This document shows, in pieces, positions 20,101 through 30,712 of a stretch of DNA of 64,000 nt. The stretch is from the NCBI RefSeq assembly GCF_002909445.1, contig NZ_PPXC01000002.1, positions 326,800 through 390,799 on the forward strand, written 5' to 3'. This DNA comes from Arthrobacter glacialis. Lineage in GTDB: Bacteria; Actinomycetota; Actinomycetes; Actinomycetales; Micrococcaceae. The notes under the pieces are model-generated. The model searched no databases. It had not been told where the DNA came from and was given only the letters and a program-made list of their open reading frames with translations. Positions within the stretch are counted from its first letter, which is position 1, and every line of letters begins with the position of its first letter. The translations under genes and the position numbers were made by a program.

Positions 20101-21584
20101 GCACCGATGAGCAGCTGCTCCTGGGCGTCATGGACGATCCCGAACACCAGGCCCAGCCCACGGTGTTCTTTGAACCCGACAAGGACGGCAACATGGCCAT
20201 CCTCGGTGCCAGCGGTTCGGGCAAGTCCGCAGCACTGCGCACCCTGGCCGTTGCCGCCGCCATCACCCCGCGCGGCGGCCCCGTGCAGGTGTATGGGATT
20301 GACGCCGCCTCCAACGGCCTGCAAATGTTGGAGGTGCTCCCGCATGTTGGCGGCATCATCAACGCCGAGGACAACGAACGGGTGGGGCGCCTGCTGCGCT
20401 ACGTCCGTGGCCTGATCGAGGAACGGGCGCAGAGTTTTGCGCAGGTCAAAGCTGGCAGCATTGCCGAGTACCGCCGCCTGGCCAACAAGCCCCACGAGCC
20501 GCGGATCATTGTCATGGTGGACGGCCTGGCCGCTTTCCGTGAACTGTATGAATTCCGTGCGGGCATGAACCAGTTTGAAACCCTGCAGCAAATTGCCACC
20601 GACGGCCGTCCCATGGGTGTGCACCTTGTCATTGCCGGGGACAGCCCCAAGTCCCTGCCGGCGTCGTTGGCGTCCTCCGTGCAGCGCCTGCTGGTGCTCC
20701 GCCTGGCCACCTCCGACGACTACTCAAACCTTGGCCTGCCCCGCGACGTCCTGGGCGCTGCTTCGCCTCCCGGCCGTGGCATGATCGACGGCGGCGAAGT
20801 CCAGTTGGCCATTTTTGGCGGCACCTCCAACCTGGCCTTGCAGGCCCGGTCGGTCGCCAGCCTGGCCGAGACCATGCGCCGCCAGGGCGTGGCGCAGGCT
20901 CCGAGGGTGGAAGCCCTGCCGGAGATGCTGGACCTGAATGTGCTCCCGGCGGCAGCTCCGGGCCACGTGATCATTGGGGTGGACGACTACAACCTGGAAG
21001 CCGCGGGCCTGGAAGCCAGCGGCGCGCTCATGCTCACGGGACCGCCGTCGTCCGGGCGAACCACAGCTCTGGTCACCTTGGCCGAAGCCCTGAAACGTTC
21101 GACGCCGGGCACCCGCCGCGTGTACTTCGGCTCGCGCCGCTCCGCCATCGCCAAGCTGCCGGTGTGGGATGAATCGATTGTCACCGCAGCGGCGCTGGAA
21201 CCGGAATTGCAACGCTTCATTGACCTGGTGGAAAGCGAAAGCCAGCCCGTGGCCTTCTTCATTGAGGGCGTCACGGAGTTCACCGATTCCGAGGCGGAAA
21301 TGGACCTTGCCACCTTGATCAAGGCAGCCATCAAGGCCAACGCCTTTGTGGTGGGCGAGTCTGAAACGTCCACGTGGTCCGGTGCCTGGAGTTTGGCCGG
21401 GCTGTTCAAGGCCGGCCGCCGCGGCCTGCTGATGAACCCCGGGGATGTGGAGGGCGACACCTTGATGAACACCTCCCTGGGCAGGATCTACCACAACAAG
21501 TTCATCCCGGGGCGTGGTTACGTGGTGGGCCGCGGCAAGGCCTTCAAGCTGCAGGTGGCCAGCACCATGGACCACGAGCGGTAG
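17148..21584 (+). CDS. FtsK/SpoIIIE-type ATPase, EssC/EccC-like, with N-terminal FHA domain
   Basis: A 1478-residue protein. Residues 1-95 look like a ubiquitin-like (YukD-type) fold. An FHA domain follows at about 110-195 (YVGRDFDVDVRLSD, MTSKRHARI, GSANGL), then two membrane helices at about 240-283, then three FtsK/SpoIIIE ATPase domains. P-loop 1 is GTTGAGKS (Lys701) with Walker B LIIVVDEFAAL. P-loop 2 is GASGSGKS (Lys1026). The third is degenerate, GPPSSGRTT with Arg1304 in place of Lys. The order FHA, helices, three ATPases is that of the motor of type VII secretion systems (EssC). No WXG100 substrate or EccB/D/E gene is present in the window. It probably powers export of an operon product; the substrate is unknown. 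Confidence 0.92.
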   Translation: MRIRLTLRRDPQEAKNLAVTVDGLASVGDIATELYLSDPARKGAAAPPNLSLLVEESVVGGVRGRTLPPESNLQESGLRPGATVSLTQVSETFAVPQQDRGPAAATLRVTAGPDLGREFALPLGTSYVGRDFDVDVRLSDPMTSKRHARITIGETVEIADTGSANGLMMEGTQISRAVLGSSDEVTLGETTISVVGLGRRTQSGPTGPLVEFNRSPRVVPHFAIEEQILPSGPQRPRRERFPLVMLIAPVLMGGVMFGVTRSPFSLIFMAMMPLMMIGGYLDQKANAKRELKDSIEQFRGAIAEFRRQMTARQQVERAVRLAESPSTSETVDAIYKLGPLMWTHRPEHSAFLSLRLGVGRQPSRTPVKAPADSNTLPEYMAEIQDVKTEFSDIDAVPVVAAFRTSGAVGVAGPRGVVDDVARALVLQAVGLHSPAELAVAAMTSTESKQRWEWLQWLPHVGSVHSPLAGEHLASGTGASSVLLAALEDLLVNRGVNMAANGAAHRGSLDRAKVEIPAPVVPALLLIIEDDVKVDRARLNRLTEYGADVGVHILWVATSIEALPASCRDFVHVAETATTGQVRLGQLTYPVSCESVSDELAAQLARMLAPVVDSSKPVDDDSDLPRSVSYVALAGHDLVESTTGIADRWLENNSVASRAVKNRKHQGSLRALVGSKGVEPMYLDLKTEGPHALVGGTTGAGKSEFLQAWVLGMAAAYSPDRLSFLFVDYKGGAAFADCVQLPHTVGLVTDLSPHLVRRALTSLRAELHHREHLLNRKKAKDLLAMEREADPETPPSLIIVVDEFAALAKEVPEFVDGVVDIAARGRSLGLHLILATQRPSGVIKDSLRANTNMRIALRMADVDDSVDILGEPSAAYFSPSIPGRGAAKTGPGRIQGFQTGYAGGWTTRTPQRPRIDIVEMDFGAGNPWEQELASAPVAESGGPNDISRVVANISLAAVELGVKPPRKPWLSELSEVYDFSKLPTARTDEQLLLGVMDDPEHQAQPTVFFEPDKDGNMAILGASGSGKSAALRTLAVAAAITPRGGPVQVYGIDAASNGLQMLEVLPHVGGIINAEDNERVGRLLRYVRGLIEERAQSFAQVKAGSIAEYRRLANKPHEPRIIVMVDGLAAFRELYEFRAGMNQFETLQQIATDGRPMGVHLVIAGDSPKSLPASLASSVQRLLVLRLATSDDYSNLGLPRDVLGAASPPGRGMIDGGEVQLAIFGGTSNLALQARSVASLAETMRRQGVAQAPRVEALPEMLDLNVLPAAAPGHVIIGVDDYNLEAAGLEASGALMLTGPPSSGRTTALVTLAEALKRSTPGTRRVYFGSRRSAIAKLPVWDESIVTAAALEPELQRFIDLVESESQPVAFFIEGVTEFTDSEAEMDLATLIKAAIKANAFVVGESETSTWSGAWSLAGLFKAGRRGLLMNPGDVEGDTLMNTSLGRIYHNKFIPGRGYVVGRGKAFKLQVASTMDHER

Positions 21585-24014
<2,430 letters not shown>

Positions 24015-24016
24015 CC

Positions 24017-24853
24017 ATGCACCAGAATCGCATTGACGAACTTTTGGAAGTGGCCTTGCGCGCGGCCGCGGCGGGGGCGGCCGTGCTGGCCGTCCGGGAT
24101 CCGGCAGGGTTCGGCGCCACGGAAAAGTCCTCCGATGCTGACTGGGTGACGGCCTTTGATGTTGCCGCCGAGAACGCTGTCCGCGCCGTAATTGCCGATG
24201 TGCGTCCGCATGACGTCATCACGGGCGAGGAGCTGGCGCCGGCACTGCCTGCTGAGCCGTCGGGCTACCGGTGGAGCATCGACCCGCTCGACGGGACCAT
24301 GAACTTCATCCGCAACATTGCCTACTACGGCACCTCGGTGGCTGTTGCCGGGCCCGACGGCGAATGGCTGGCCGGCGTTGTCAACGCACCCGCCCTGCGC
24401 CGGATCTACTTCGCCTCCCGCGGCGGCGGTGCCTGGCTGGATGAAACCCGGGCCGACGGCGTGTCGGCCGTGCGTCAGCTGACGGGCCCCACCGATGCCA
24501 GGGGCGGGACCCTGCTGTCCACGGCGTTGACGTATGAGCCGGCCATCCGGCGTCGTCTGGTCTCCGAACTGGATGCGCGGATGGACCACTTTGGGGACAT
24601 GCGCCGCCTGGGCTCGGCCTCTTTGGAACTGTGCGCCGTGGCCGAGGGCGGGGTGGACGCCTACCTGGAGTACGGCCTCTTTGAGCATGACTTTGCCGCC
24701 GGTGGCTTGATTGCCGAAGAGGCAGGCGCTTGGGTGAGTCGCCCGGTGCTGAGCCCGGCCGTCAACGGCCTGCCCACGCGCGAGGAAGTCCTCGGGGTGT
24801 GGACAGCCGCCTGCGTGCCCGGGCTGGAAGGCCACTTCGCCCCGGAGCAGTAG
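24017..24853 (+). CDS. Inositol monophosphatase family protein
   Basis: A 278-residue Mg2+-dependent phosphatase of the FIG superfamily. The metal-binding motifs are GEEL (following a DWVTAFDVAAE segment), WSIDPLDGTMNFIRN, and a distal LEYGLFEHDFAAGGLIAEEAG corresponding to the WDxAAG motif. Substrates in this family include inositol phosphates, histidinol phosphate and PAP, and the sequence alone does not settle which. It starts 2 bases after the ligA stop, with GGGGAG at the ligA end as ribosome-binding site, so the two are probably cotranscribed. Confidence 0.92.
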   Translation: MHQNRIDELLEVALRAAAAGAAVLAVRDPAGFGATEKSSDADWVTAFDVAAENAVRAVIADVRPHDVITGEELAPALPAEPSGYRWSIDPLDGTMNFIRNIAYYGTSVAVAGPDGEWLAGVVNAPALRRIYFASRGGGAWLDETRADGVSAVRQLTGPTDARGGTLLSTALTYEPAIRRRLVSELDARMDHFGDMRRLGSASLELCAVAEGGVDAYLEYGLFEHDFAAGGLIAEEAGAWVSRPVLSPAVNGLPTREEVLGVWTAACVPGLEGHFAPEQ

Positions 24854-24877
24854 GCCCGGCTTAGGTCACAGCGTTCC

Positions 24878-25663
24878 TTAGCGCAGGGTCAACGCCGCCC
24901 CCACAACGCCTGCCGTGTTGTGCAGGAGCGCCGGGCGCACAGGGGTGTCCAAACGCAGCTGCGGCAAAAATTCCTCATGCCGCACCGAGATGCCGCCGCC
25001 CAGAATGATCAGCTCGGGGGAGAAGAGGAACTCCACATGGGCCAGATAATCCTGCAGCCGCAGGGAGTATTCCTGCCAGCTCAGGCCGTCGCGTTCGCGG
25101 GCCACGGCTGAGGTCCTGGCTTCAGCTTTTTCCCCGCCGATCTCCAGATGGCCCAGCTCAAAATTGGGCACCAGGGCCCCGTCCACCACCAGGGCCGAAC
25201 CAATCCCGGTGCCCAGCGTCAGGACCAGAACCGCCCCGTGCTGTCCCTTTCCTGCGCCCATGGCCGCCTCGGCCAAACCGGCGGCATCGGCGTCGTTGAT
25301 GACCAGGACGTCCCTGTTCAGGGCTGTGCCAAGCAAGTCGTTGACCTGCCGGCCTATCCATTCATCGCTGATGTTGGCCGCCGAGCAGGCTGTCCCGCGG
25401 CGGATGATGGCGGGGAAGGCAACACCCACGGCAGCGTCCGGCTCCGGCGACTGGTCCCAGCCTTGGACGTCCGCCACCACTGCTTGGAGGGCCCGTGCCA
25501 CGGCGTCGGGTGTGGCGGGGTTTGGTGTGGGCAGTTGGGCCATGGGGCTGGCCAGGTTTCCGGTGTCCGTGTTGACCACACCGTACTTGATGGCGGTGCC
25601 GCCAATGTCGATGCCCAGGCGCAGGGCTTCGCGGGTTGTTGATTCCATGGAAAATCCGTTCAA
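24878..25663 (-). CDS. ppgK: Polyphosphate glucokinase
   Basis: A 261-residue ROK-fold sugar kinase that phosphorylates glucose, typically with inorganic polyphosphate or ATP in actinobacteria. It shows the phosphate motif GIDIGGTAIKYGVV, NDADAAGLAEA, LGTGIGSAL and ELGHLEIGG, the last two typical of PPGK rather than other ROK kinases. It is downstream of an alpha-glucosidase and sugar ABC transporter on the same strand, which fits phosphorylation of the glucose released. An inner ATG (MESTTREAL, at 25648) is an equally plausible start. Confidence 0.92.
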   Translation of the reverse strand: MNGFSMESTTREALRLGIDIGGTAIKYGVVNTDTGNLASPMAQLPTPNPATPDAVARALQAVVADVQGWDQSPEPDAAVGVAFPAIIRRGTACSAANISDEWIGRQVNDLLGTALNRDVLVINDADAAGLAEAAMGAGKGQHGAVLVLTLGTGIGSALVVDGALVPNFELGHLEIGGEKAEARTSAVARERDGLSWQEYSLRLQDYLAHVEFLFSPELIILGGGISVRHEEFLPQLRLDTPVRPALLHNTAGVVGAALTLR

Positions 25664-25768
25664 GGGGCTAATGCGCGCTGCCGCTCACCCCGGATGCTGG
25701 GGTGGGCGGCAGGCTCGCGGGAGGAACGAGGTCCGGGAGGGCGTGGTTGGGCCCACGCCCGCGAGGGG

Positions 25769-25804
25769 CCCCTTTGATGGGTCGCTAGCGACCCATCAAA
25801 GGGG
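25769..25804. repeat. Perfect 36-bp palindrome (family C)
   Basis: CCCCTTTGATGGGTCGC and its exact complement meet at a GCTAGC centre, 12 bases after the alpha-glucosidase stop and upstream of ppgK, both on the minus strand. Outer flanks (CCCACGCCCGC and GCGGGTGGGG) extend the symmetry imperfectly. No T-run follows in either direction, so it is not a textbook intrinsic terminator. It could act as a processing or pause element. Confidence 0.9.
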
Positions 25805-25816
25805 AGCGGGTGGGGA

Positions 25817-27490
25817 CTAAACGAGCCAGGCCGTGGCGTTGGCGGGCAGCTTGCCGCCTGCCAAGGGAACGCTGCTCACGGCAACAGTTCCTTCGGGAAG
25901 CTCGACGGCGGTATCGCCAAAGTTGGTCACGACATTCCAGCCGTTGGGACGGGCAAAGTGCAGCACGTCCACGTTGGCGTTGGCAATCCAGTCCAGTTCC
26001 TCACCCGTCTGCAACTGGCGGCGCAGGGCCAGGGCGTCGCGGTAAAGGGTCAGGGTGGAGCCGTCCACGGAGTCCTGGGCGGATGCTGCGTGCTCAGCAA
26101 ACCAGGCCGGCTGTGGCAGGTGCGCGGCGGCCTCGCCAAAGCCAAAGGACGTGTCAGTGCTGGTCCAGGGCAGGGGCACACGGCAGCCGTCGCGGCCCAC
26201 TTCGATGCCCGTGTTACGGAAGAACGCCGGGTCCTGGCGGTCGGCGTCGGCAATGTGGGCCACCTCGTGCAGGCCCAGTTCCTCACCCTGGTAGAGATAC
26301 GCCGAGCCGGGCAGCCCCAGCATGAACAGCGTTGCGGCGCGGGCGCGGCGCAGCCCCAGCTCGCGGTCCAGCTCGGATTCCTCGCCGCCGTTCAGGAGCC
26401 AGTCCTTGCCGTCCTGGGTCTTTTCCGCATCGGCCAGCTTGGGCAGGCCGTAGCGGGTGGCGTGGCGGACCACGTCGTGGTTGGAGAACACCCAGGTGGA
26501 GGAGGCGCCGGTGGCGGCGGACTCGGCCAGATTCTTGGTCACGATCGAGACGAAGGATTCGGCCTCAAAGTCTGCCATGAGCAGGTCAAAGTTGAAGGCC
26601 TGGCCCAGGCTGGTGGGGGACGCATAGCGGGCGCGGCGGGACTGGTCCACCCAGGCCTCGGCAACGGCTGTGCGCGGCGGGTTGTACTCGTTGAACAGTG
26701 CACGCCATTCGGCGTAGATTTCGTGGACCTGATCGCGGTCCCACAGCGGGTTGGAGCCGTTGTGCAGCTTCTCCAGCCTGCGCAGTTCGGCCTTGTTCGG
26801 CAGCGGCTCGGAGAGGTCCTTGGAGAGTGCATGGGCCACGTCGATGCGGAAACCGTCCACACCCCGGTCGGACCAGAAGCGCAGGGTCTTCAGGAAATCG
26901 TCACGGACTTCGCGGTTGTCCCAGTTGAAGTCGGGCTGCTCGGAGGCAAACAGGTGCAGGTACCACTGGCCGTCGGGCACCTGGGTCCAGGCCGGGCCGC
27001 CAAAGATGGAGCCCCAGTCCGACGGCGGCAGCTCGCCGTTGGTGCCCTGGCCGTCGCGGAAGATGTAGCGGGCCCGGGCCGCGGAACCCTTCTCGGCGGC
27101 GAGGGCCTCCTGGAACCAGGCGTGCTGGTCCGAGGAGTGGTTCGGGACAATGTCCACAATAATCTTCATGCCGGCGTCGTGGAGGGCTGCGGCCATCTCG
27201 TCAAAGTCGGCCAAGGTGCCCAGACGCGGGTCAACGTTGCGGTAGTCGGCAACGTCGTAGCCGCCGTCGGCCAGTTCGGAGGGGTAGAACGGGCTCAGCC
27301 ATACGGCGTCCAGGCCCAGTTCCTTCAAGTACGGCACCTTGGCGGTGATGCCCTTGATGTCCCCGAGGCCGTCGGCGTTGGCGTCGTGGAAGCTGCGCGG
27401 GTAGATCTGGTACACGGCTGCCTGGCGCCACCAATGGGGATCGGCGGCCAGAGTGTCGGCGTTCAGCACGGAGAGCGGGGAAACGGTCAT
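25817..27490 (-). CDS. GH13 alpha-glucosidase / oligo-1,6-glucosidase
   Basis: A 557-residue cytosolic glycoside hydrolase of family 13 (oligo-1,6-glucosidase/alpha-glucosidase/trehalose-related subfamily). The N-terminal WWRQAAVYQIYPRSFHDANADGLGD is not reproduced in full here but the core (AVYQIYPRSF, IVDIVPNHSS) is diagnostic. Catalytic residues are the nucleophile Asp217 in GFRIDVAHAL, the acid/base Glu278 in AVAEAWV and Asp339 in FSNHDVVRH. It lies 66 bases downstream of an ABC permease gene in the same direction. It would split imported alpha-glucosides such as maltose, isomaltose or sucrose-like sugars; the exact sugar is not determined. Confidence 0.94.
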   Translation of the reverse strand: MTVSPLSVLNADTLAADPHWWRQAAVYQIYPRSFHDANADGLGDIKGITAKVPYLKELGLDAVWLSPFYPSELADGGYDVADYRNVDPRLGTLADFDEMAAALHDAGMKIIVDIVPNHSSDQHAWFQEALAAEKGSAARARYIFRDGQGTNGELPPSDWGSIFGGPAWTQVPDGQWYLHLFASEQPDFNWDNREVRDDFLKTLRFWSDRGVDGFRIDVAHALSKDLSEPLPNKAELRRLEKLHNGSNPLWDRDQVHEIYAEWRALFNEYNPPRTAVAEAWVDQSRRARYASPTSLGQAFNFDLLMADFEAESFVSIVTKNLAESAATGASSTWVFSNHDVVRHATRYGLPKLADAEKTQDGKDWLLNGGEESELDRELGLRRARAATLFMLGLPGSAYLYQGEELGLHEVAHIADADRQDPAFFRNTGIEVGRDGCRVPLPWTSTDTSFGFGEAAAHLPQPAWFAEHAASAQDSVDGSTLTLYRDALALRRQLQTGEELDWIANANVDVLHFARPNGWNVVTNFGDTAVELPEGTVAVSSVPLAGGKLPANATAWLV

Positions 27491-27556
27491 GGTGTATTCC
27501 TTCGTGTGGGGTGGTTTGGGAAGCGTTGAAAAATGGGGGAGGGCTATTTCACTGCG

Positions 27557-28489
27557 CTATTTCACTGCGCCGCGCATCACGCCGGACATGATCCAGCGCT
27601 GGGCGAACAGATAAACCAACAGGGTCGGCGCCAGGGCCATCAGGTACGAGGCGAAGGCCAGGGAGTAGTTGGTGTTGAACTGGCCCTGGAACAATTGCTG
27701 GACCACCGGCAGGGTTTGCAGTGCGGGGTCGGCTATCAGCATTTGGGGGAGCAGGAAGTCGTTCCAGGAACCCAGGAAGGCGAAGATGCCTACCGTGGCG
27801 CTCATCGGCGCAAGGAGGGGGAAGATGACCTTGCGGAACGTCTGCCAGGTGCTGGCGCCGTCGAGCCTTGCAGCCTCCTCCAGCTCCACCGGAATGGAAC
27901 GCAGGAAGGCGATGAACAGCAGCGAGTTGAAGGAGATGCCACCCACAATGTGGATGAAGGCAACACCTAGCGGGTTGTCCAGGCCAAACATGGCCGTCTG
28001 CTTAATGAGCGGCAGGATGACCACCGGGAACGGCACAAACATGGCGGAGAGGAAGTAAATGTAGGAGAGCCGGAAGAACTTCTTGTCCCAGTTGCGCACA
28101 ATGGCGTAGGCCACCATGGAGCTCGCGGCCAGGGCACCCAGCACGGAGATGACTGTGATGAACGCCGTGGACATGAAGGCGGCAGGGTAGTTGGTCAGCT
28201 CAAACGCCTGGGCGAAGTTTTCCCAATGCGGGTCCGTGGGCCAGGCAAAGCCGGTGCCGGAGGCAGCTTGTTCGGGGGATTTCAGGGCCATGCTGATGGT
28301 GAAGTACAGCGGAACCAGGATGGTCAGTGATGCCACGAGCAACAGCGACGTCATCCACCAGTTGATCTTGTAGCCTTCGCGGTTGATGCGCCGGGTCCTG
28401 ACGGGGCGGGGAGCGTCCAGTTTCGCCGGACCGTGGAGTTCCGGGCGCAGAGCAGTCACTTTTGATGCGGTTGTCATTGTTGGTGTCAT
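27557..28489 (-). CDS. Carbohydrate ABC transporter permease (MalG-type)
   Basis: A 310-residue inner permease with six predicted helices and the EAA loop EEAARLDGASTWQTFRKVIFP that contacts the ATPase. The start ATG shares one base with the stop of the partner permease (TAATG), a sign of coupled translation. No ATPase gene is in this operon; as is common for CUT1 importers in actinobacteria, a shared MsiK/MalK-type ATPase encoded elsewhere is expected. Together with the MalF-type permease and binding protein it should import alpha-glucosides. Confidence 0.94.
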   Translation of the reverse strand: MTPTMTTASKVTALRPELHGPAKLDAPRPVRTRRINREGYKINWWMTSLLLVASLTILVPLYFTISMALKSPEQAASGTGFAWPTDPHWENFAQAFELTNYPAAFMSTAFITVISVLGALAASSMVAYAIVRNWDKKFFRLSYIYFLSAMFVPFPVVILPLIKQTAMFGLDNPLGVAFIHIVGGISFNSLLFIAFLRSIPVELEEAARLDGASTWQTFRKVIFPLLAPMSATVGIFAFLGSWNDFLLPQMLIADPALQTLPVVQQLFQGQFNTNYSLAFASYLMALAPTLLVYLFAQRWIMSGVMRGAVK

Positions 28490-29421
28490 TAGAGTGAAAC
28501 CTCCCGGCGGCGCAGGATTTGCAGCTGCAGCAGCGAAATGATGAGCGTGATGATGAAGAAGATGATCGCGTTGGCCATTTGGTACGAGTAGTCGCCGCCG
28601 GAAAAACCGGAGAAGATGCGCATGGCAACGGACTGGGTTGCCGTGCCGGGGCCGCCGCCGGTCAAGGCGACAATGACTTCATAGGTGCCCAGGTAGCCCT
28701 TGAAGCCCAGGATGGTGTTGATGACAACGTAGCCTGCGATCAGTGGCAAGGAGATGCTGCGCAGCTGGCGCCAGGGCCCGGCCCCGTCAAGGGAAGCAGC
28801 CTCATAAACGTCCTCGGAAATGCTCTGCAGGCCGGCCAGATAGATGATGGTGGCACCCGGAGCTGCCTGCCAGACGGTGACAAACACGATGGCTGCCCAC
28901 GCCCACTGCTCGTTGGCCAGGATGCTGGTGGCCAGGGGCGCAATGCCCAGGGCTTCGGCAATGCCGGGGAGTGTGTTGGAGAACAGGTAGTTGAACACGT
29001 AGGCGATGATGAGCCCGGAGAGCACCATGGGGATGAAGTAAATACCGCGGATGCCAGTCTTGAACTTGATTTTCGAGTTCAAGCCCAAAGCCAGCAGCAG
29101 GGCCACCACATTCACCACAACGGTTGCCACAATGGCGAAGAAGAAAGTGAACGCGTAGGACGCCAGGATTTCGGGGTCTGAAAAAATGTTTTGGAAGTTC
29201 CGCAGGCCCACCATTTTCCAGTCGCCGTAGCCGGCGTAATTGGTGAAGCTGAAGAATCCACCAATCAAGGCCGGAATGGTGCTGAAGATGGCGAAAAGGA
29301 CCAGAACCGGAACGATCATCCAGTAGTAGGTGGGGTCAACCTTGCGTTTCTTGTGGTTGATCTTGAGTGCTGTGTCGCTGGCAGCTGGGGCAACTGTGCG
29401 GACGCTGGCTGGGGCAGTCAT
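28489..29421 (-). CDS. Carbohydrate ABC transporter permease (MalF-type)
   Basis: A 310-residue permease with a cytosolic N-terminus, six helices and the EAA loop DVYEAASLDGAGPWRQLRSI. The start is set at MTAPAS because AAAGGAG lies just upstream; the frame is open for 14 more codons, without a ribosome-binding site. It pairs with the MalG-type permease, whose start overlaps its stop, and follows the binding-protein gene by 19 bases. Confidence 0.94.
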   Translation of the reverse strand: MTAPASVRTVAPAASDTALKINHKKRKVDPTYYWMIVPVLVLFAIFSTIPALIGGFFSFTNYAGYGDWKMVGLRNFQNIFSDPEILASYAFTFFFAIVATVVVNVVALLLALGLNSKIKFKTGIRGIYFIPMVLSGLIIAYVFNYLFSNTLPGIAEALGIAPLATSILANEQWAWAAIVFVTVWQAAPGATIIYLAGLQSISEDVYEAASLDGAGPWRQLRSISLPLIAGYVVINTILGFKGYLGTYEVIVALTGGGPGTATQSVAMRIFSGFSGGDYSYQMANAIIFFIITLIISLLQLQILRRREVSL

Positions 29422-29440
29422 GATTTTCTCCTTTGAAGAT

Positions 29441-30712
29441 CTAGGCGTTGCGGGCGGCAACACGGTGCCAAGAGTCGTCGAGGGTGGTCAGGAATGCGTC
29501 AGTGTTTTTGTTCAGCGCCAGCGTTTGGAAATAGTTGTTCAGGGTGATGGCCGGCGGGAAGTAGTTGGTCACGTTGAGGTAGTACTTGCCGTCCGTGATG
29601 AACGGTTGCAGCCCCGCGACTTGTTCATTGGTGGTCTTCTCCGCGTTCTTGAGCGGGGAGAAAGCAGAGAACTTGTTGTTGTACGCGTTGACCACGGCCG
29701 GCTCCATGAGGTAGCTGACAAAGCGTTTTGCCGCGTCCATCCGCGGTGTTGAGCGGGCTATGGAGAACGTCATGTCCAGGGTGACCTGGGCCTGGGTAAC
29801 GCTTGGGTCCTCGCTCATGGGCAAGGGAAAGGTGCCGAGCTGGATGGCGGGGTTGATGGTGGTCAGCTCCGAGAGCGCCCAGGGGCCCTGCATGTACATC
29901 GCCGAACCGCCCTTGGCGAAGGCCGCGTTCCCGTCCGTGTAGGCACGGCTGCCGGCGTCCTTTTGCATAAACCCGAGCACCTGCAGGAACTTCTCGGTGG
30001 CAACTTTGAAGTCTTTGGTGAAGGAAACGTCCGGGTTGTTCTTCAAATCCGCAGCTGTCGTGGGCATGCGGGAGAAGAAGTCAGCCAAATCCACTGTGCC
30101 GCCCGAGACGTAGCCATAGGGTTGGCCCAGGGTCCAGGAGTCCTTGAAGGTTCCATAAATCGGGGTGATTCCGGCCGCCGTGAACGTCTGGCAGGCGGCC
30201 AGGAATTCACTCCACGTGGTGGGCACCTTCACGTTGTGCTGGGCAAACAAGTCAACGTTGTAGATGACACCGGCCGCGGCCAGGGAGAACGGCAGGGCGC
30301 TGAGTTCGCTGCCGTTGTACTGGCCAAAGGAGTTGATCAATTCCAACGCCTTGGGATCAGCCATGGACGCTGCGGGAAGATCGGCGAGGTTGGCGAAGAT
30401 GCCCTTTTTGGCGAAGTCGGCTGTGGTGACCGAGTAGGCGTTGGTCACCACATCGGCGGGGTTGTCGCGAATCAGGCCGGGAACCCAGTTGCCGCCGTTG
30501 AAGTCCTGGACCACACGGATGTCGGGGTTTTTGGCTTCGAAGTCCTTGATGAGGCCGTTGAAGTAATCCACCACCTCGGGCTTGCCCTGCTGCAGGCGGA
30601 TGGTGGTGACGGCGCCTGCCTTGGCATTGCTGCAGGCAGGCAGCGCCAGGGCTGCGGCGGCGATGCCTGCCGCCGCCAGTATGCTGCGACGGCTGATGGC
30701 GGAGGCGCTCAC
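29441..30712 (-). CDS. Extracellular sugar-binding lipoprotein of ABC transporter
   Basis: A 423-residue family 1 solute-binding protein. The N-terminus SASAISRRSILAAAGIAAAA then LALPACS combines a twin-arginine-like signal with a lipobox Cys, so it should be exported and lipid-anchored. The mature part has the usual binding-protein pattern (DFEAKNPDIRVVQDF, NPADVVTNAY, FAKGGSAMYMQGPW). The start is uncertain: the in-frame GTG at 30712 overlaps the stop of a 13-codon upstream reading frame that owns the only strong ribosome-binding site. A TTG at 30814 would give a longer and unlikely N-terminus. It is the first structural gene of the operon and faces the ROK repressor gene. Confidence 0.9.
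   Translation of the reverse strand: MSASAISRRSILAAAGIAAAALALPACSNAKAGAVTTIRLQQGKPEVVDYFNGLIKDFEAKNPDIRVVQDFNGGNWVPGLIRDNPADVVTNAYSVTTADFAKKGIFANLADLPAASMADPKALELINSFGQYNGSELSALPFSLAAAGVIYNVDLFAQHNVKVPTTWSEFLAACQTFTAAGITPIYGTFKDSWTLGQPYGYVSGGTVDLADFFSRMPTTAADLKNNPDVSFTKDFKVATEKFLQVLGFMQKDAGSRAYTDGNAAFAKGGSAMYMQGPWALSELTTINPAIQLGTFPLPMSEDPSVTQAQVTLDMTFSIARSTPRMDAAKRFVSYLMEPAVVNAYNNKFSAFSPLKNAEKTTNEQVAGLQPFITDGKYYLNVTNYFPPAITLNNYFQTLALNKNTDAFLTTLDDSWHRVAARNA

Noticed and set aside
18234-20624. Minus-strand open frame of 796 codons opposite the EssC-like ATPase
   Set aside because: Shadow of the ATPase gene; the opposite frame has clear P-loops and FHA motifs, and this one has no motif or ribosome-binding site.
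17148-21584. A complete type VII secretion locus
   Set aside because: No WXG100, EccB, EccD, EccE or mycosin gene was found in the window; only the motor-like ATPase is present, so a full system cannot be claimed.
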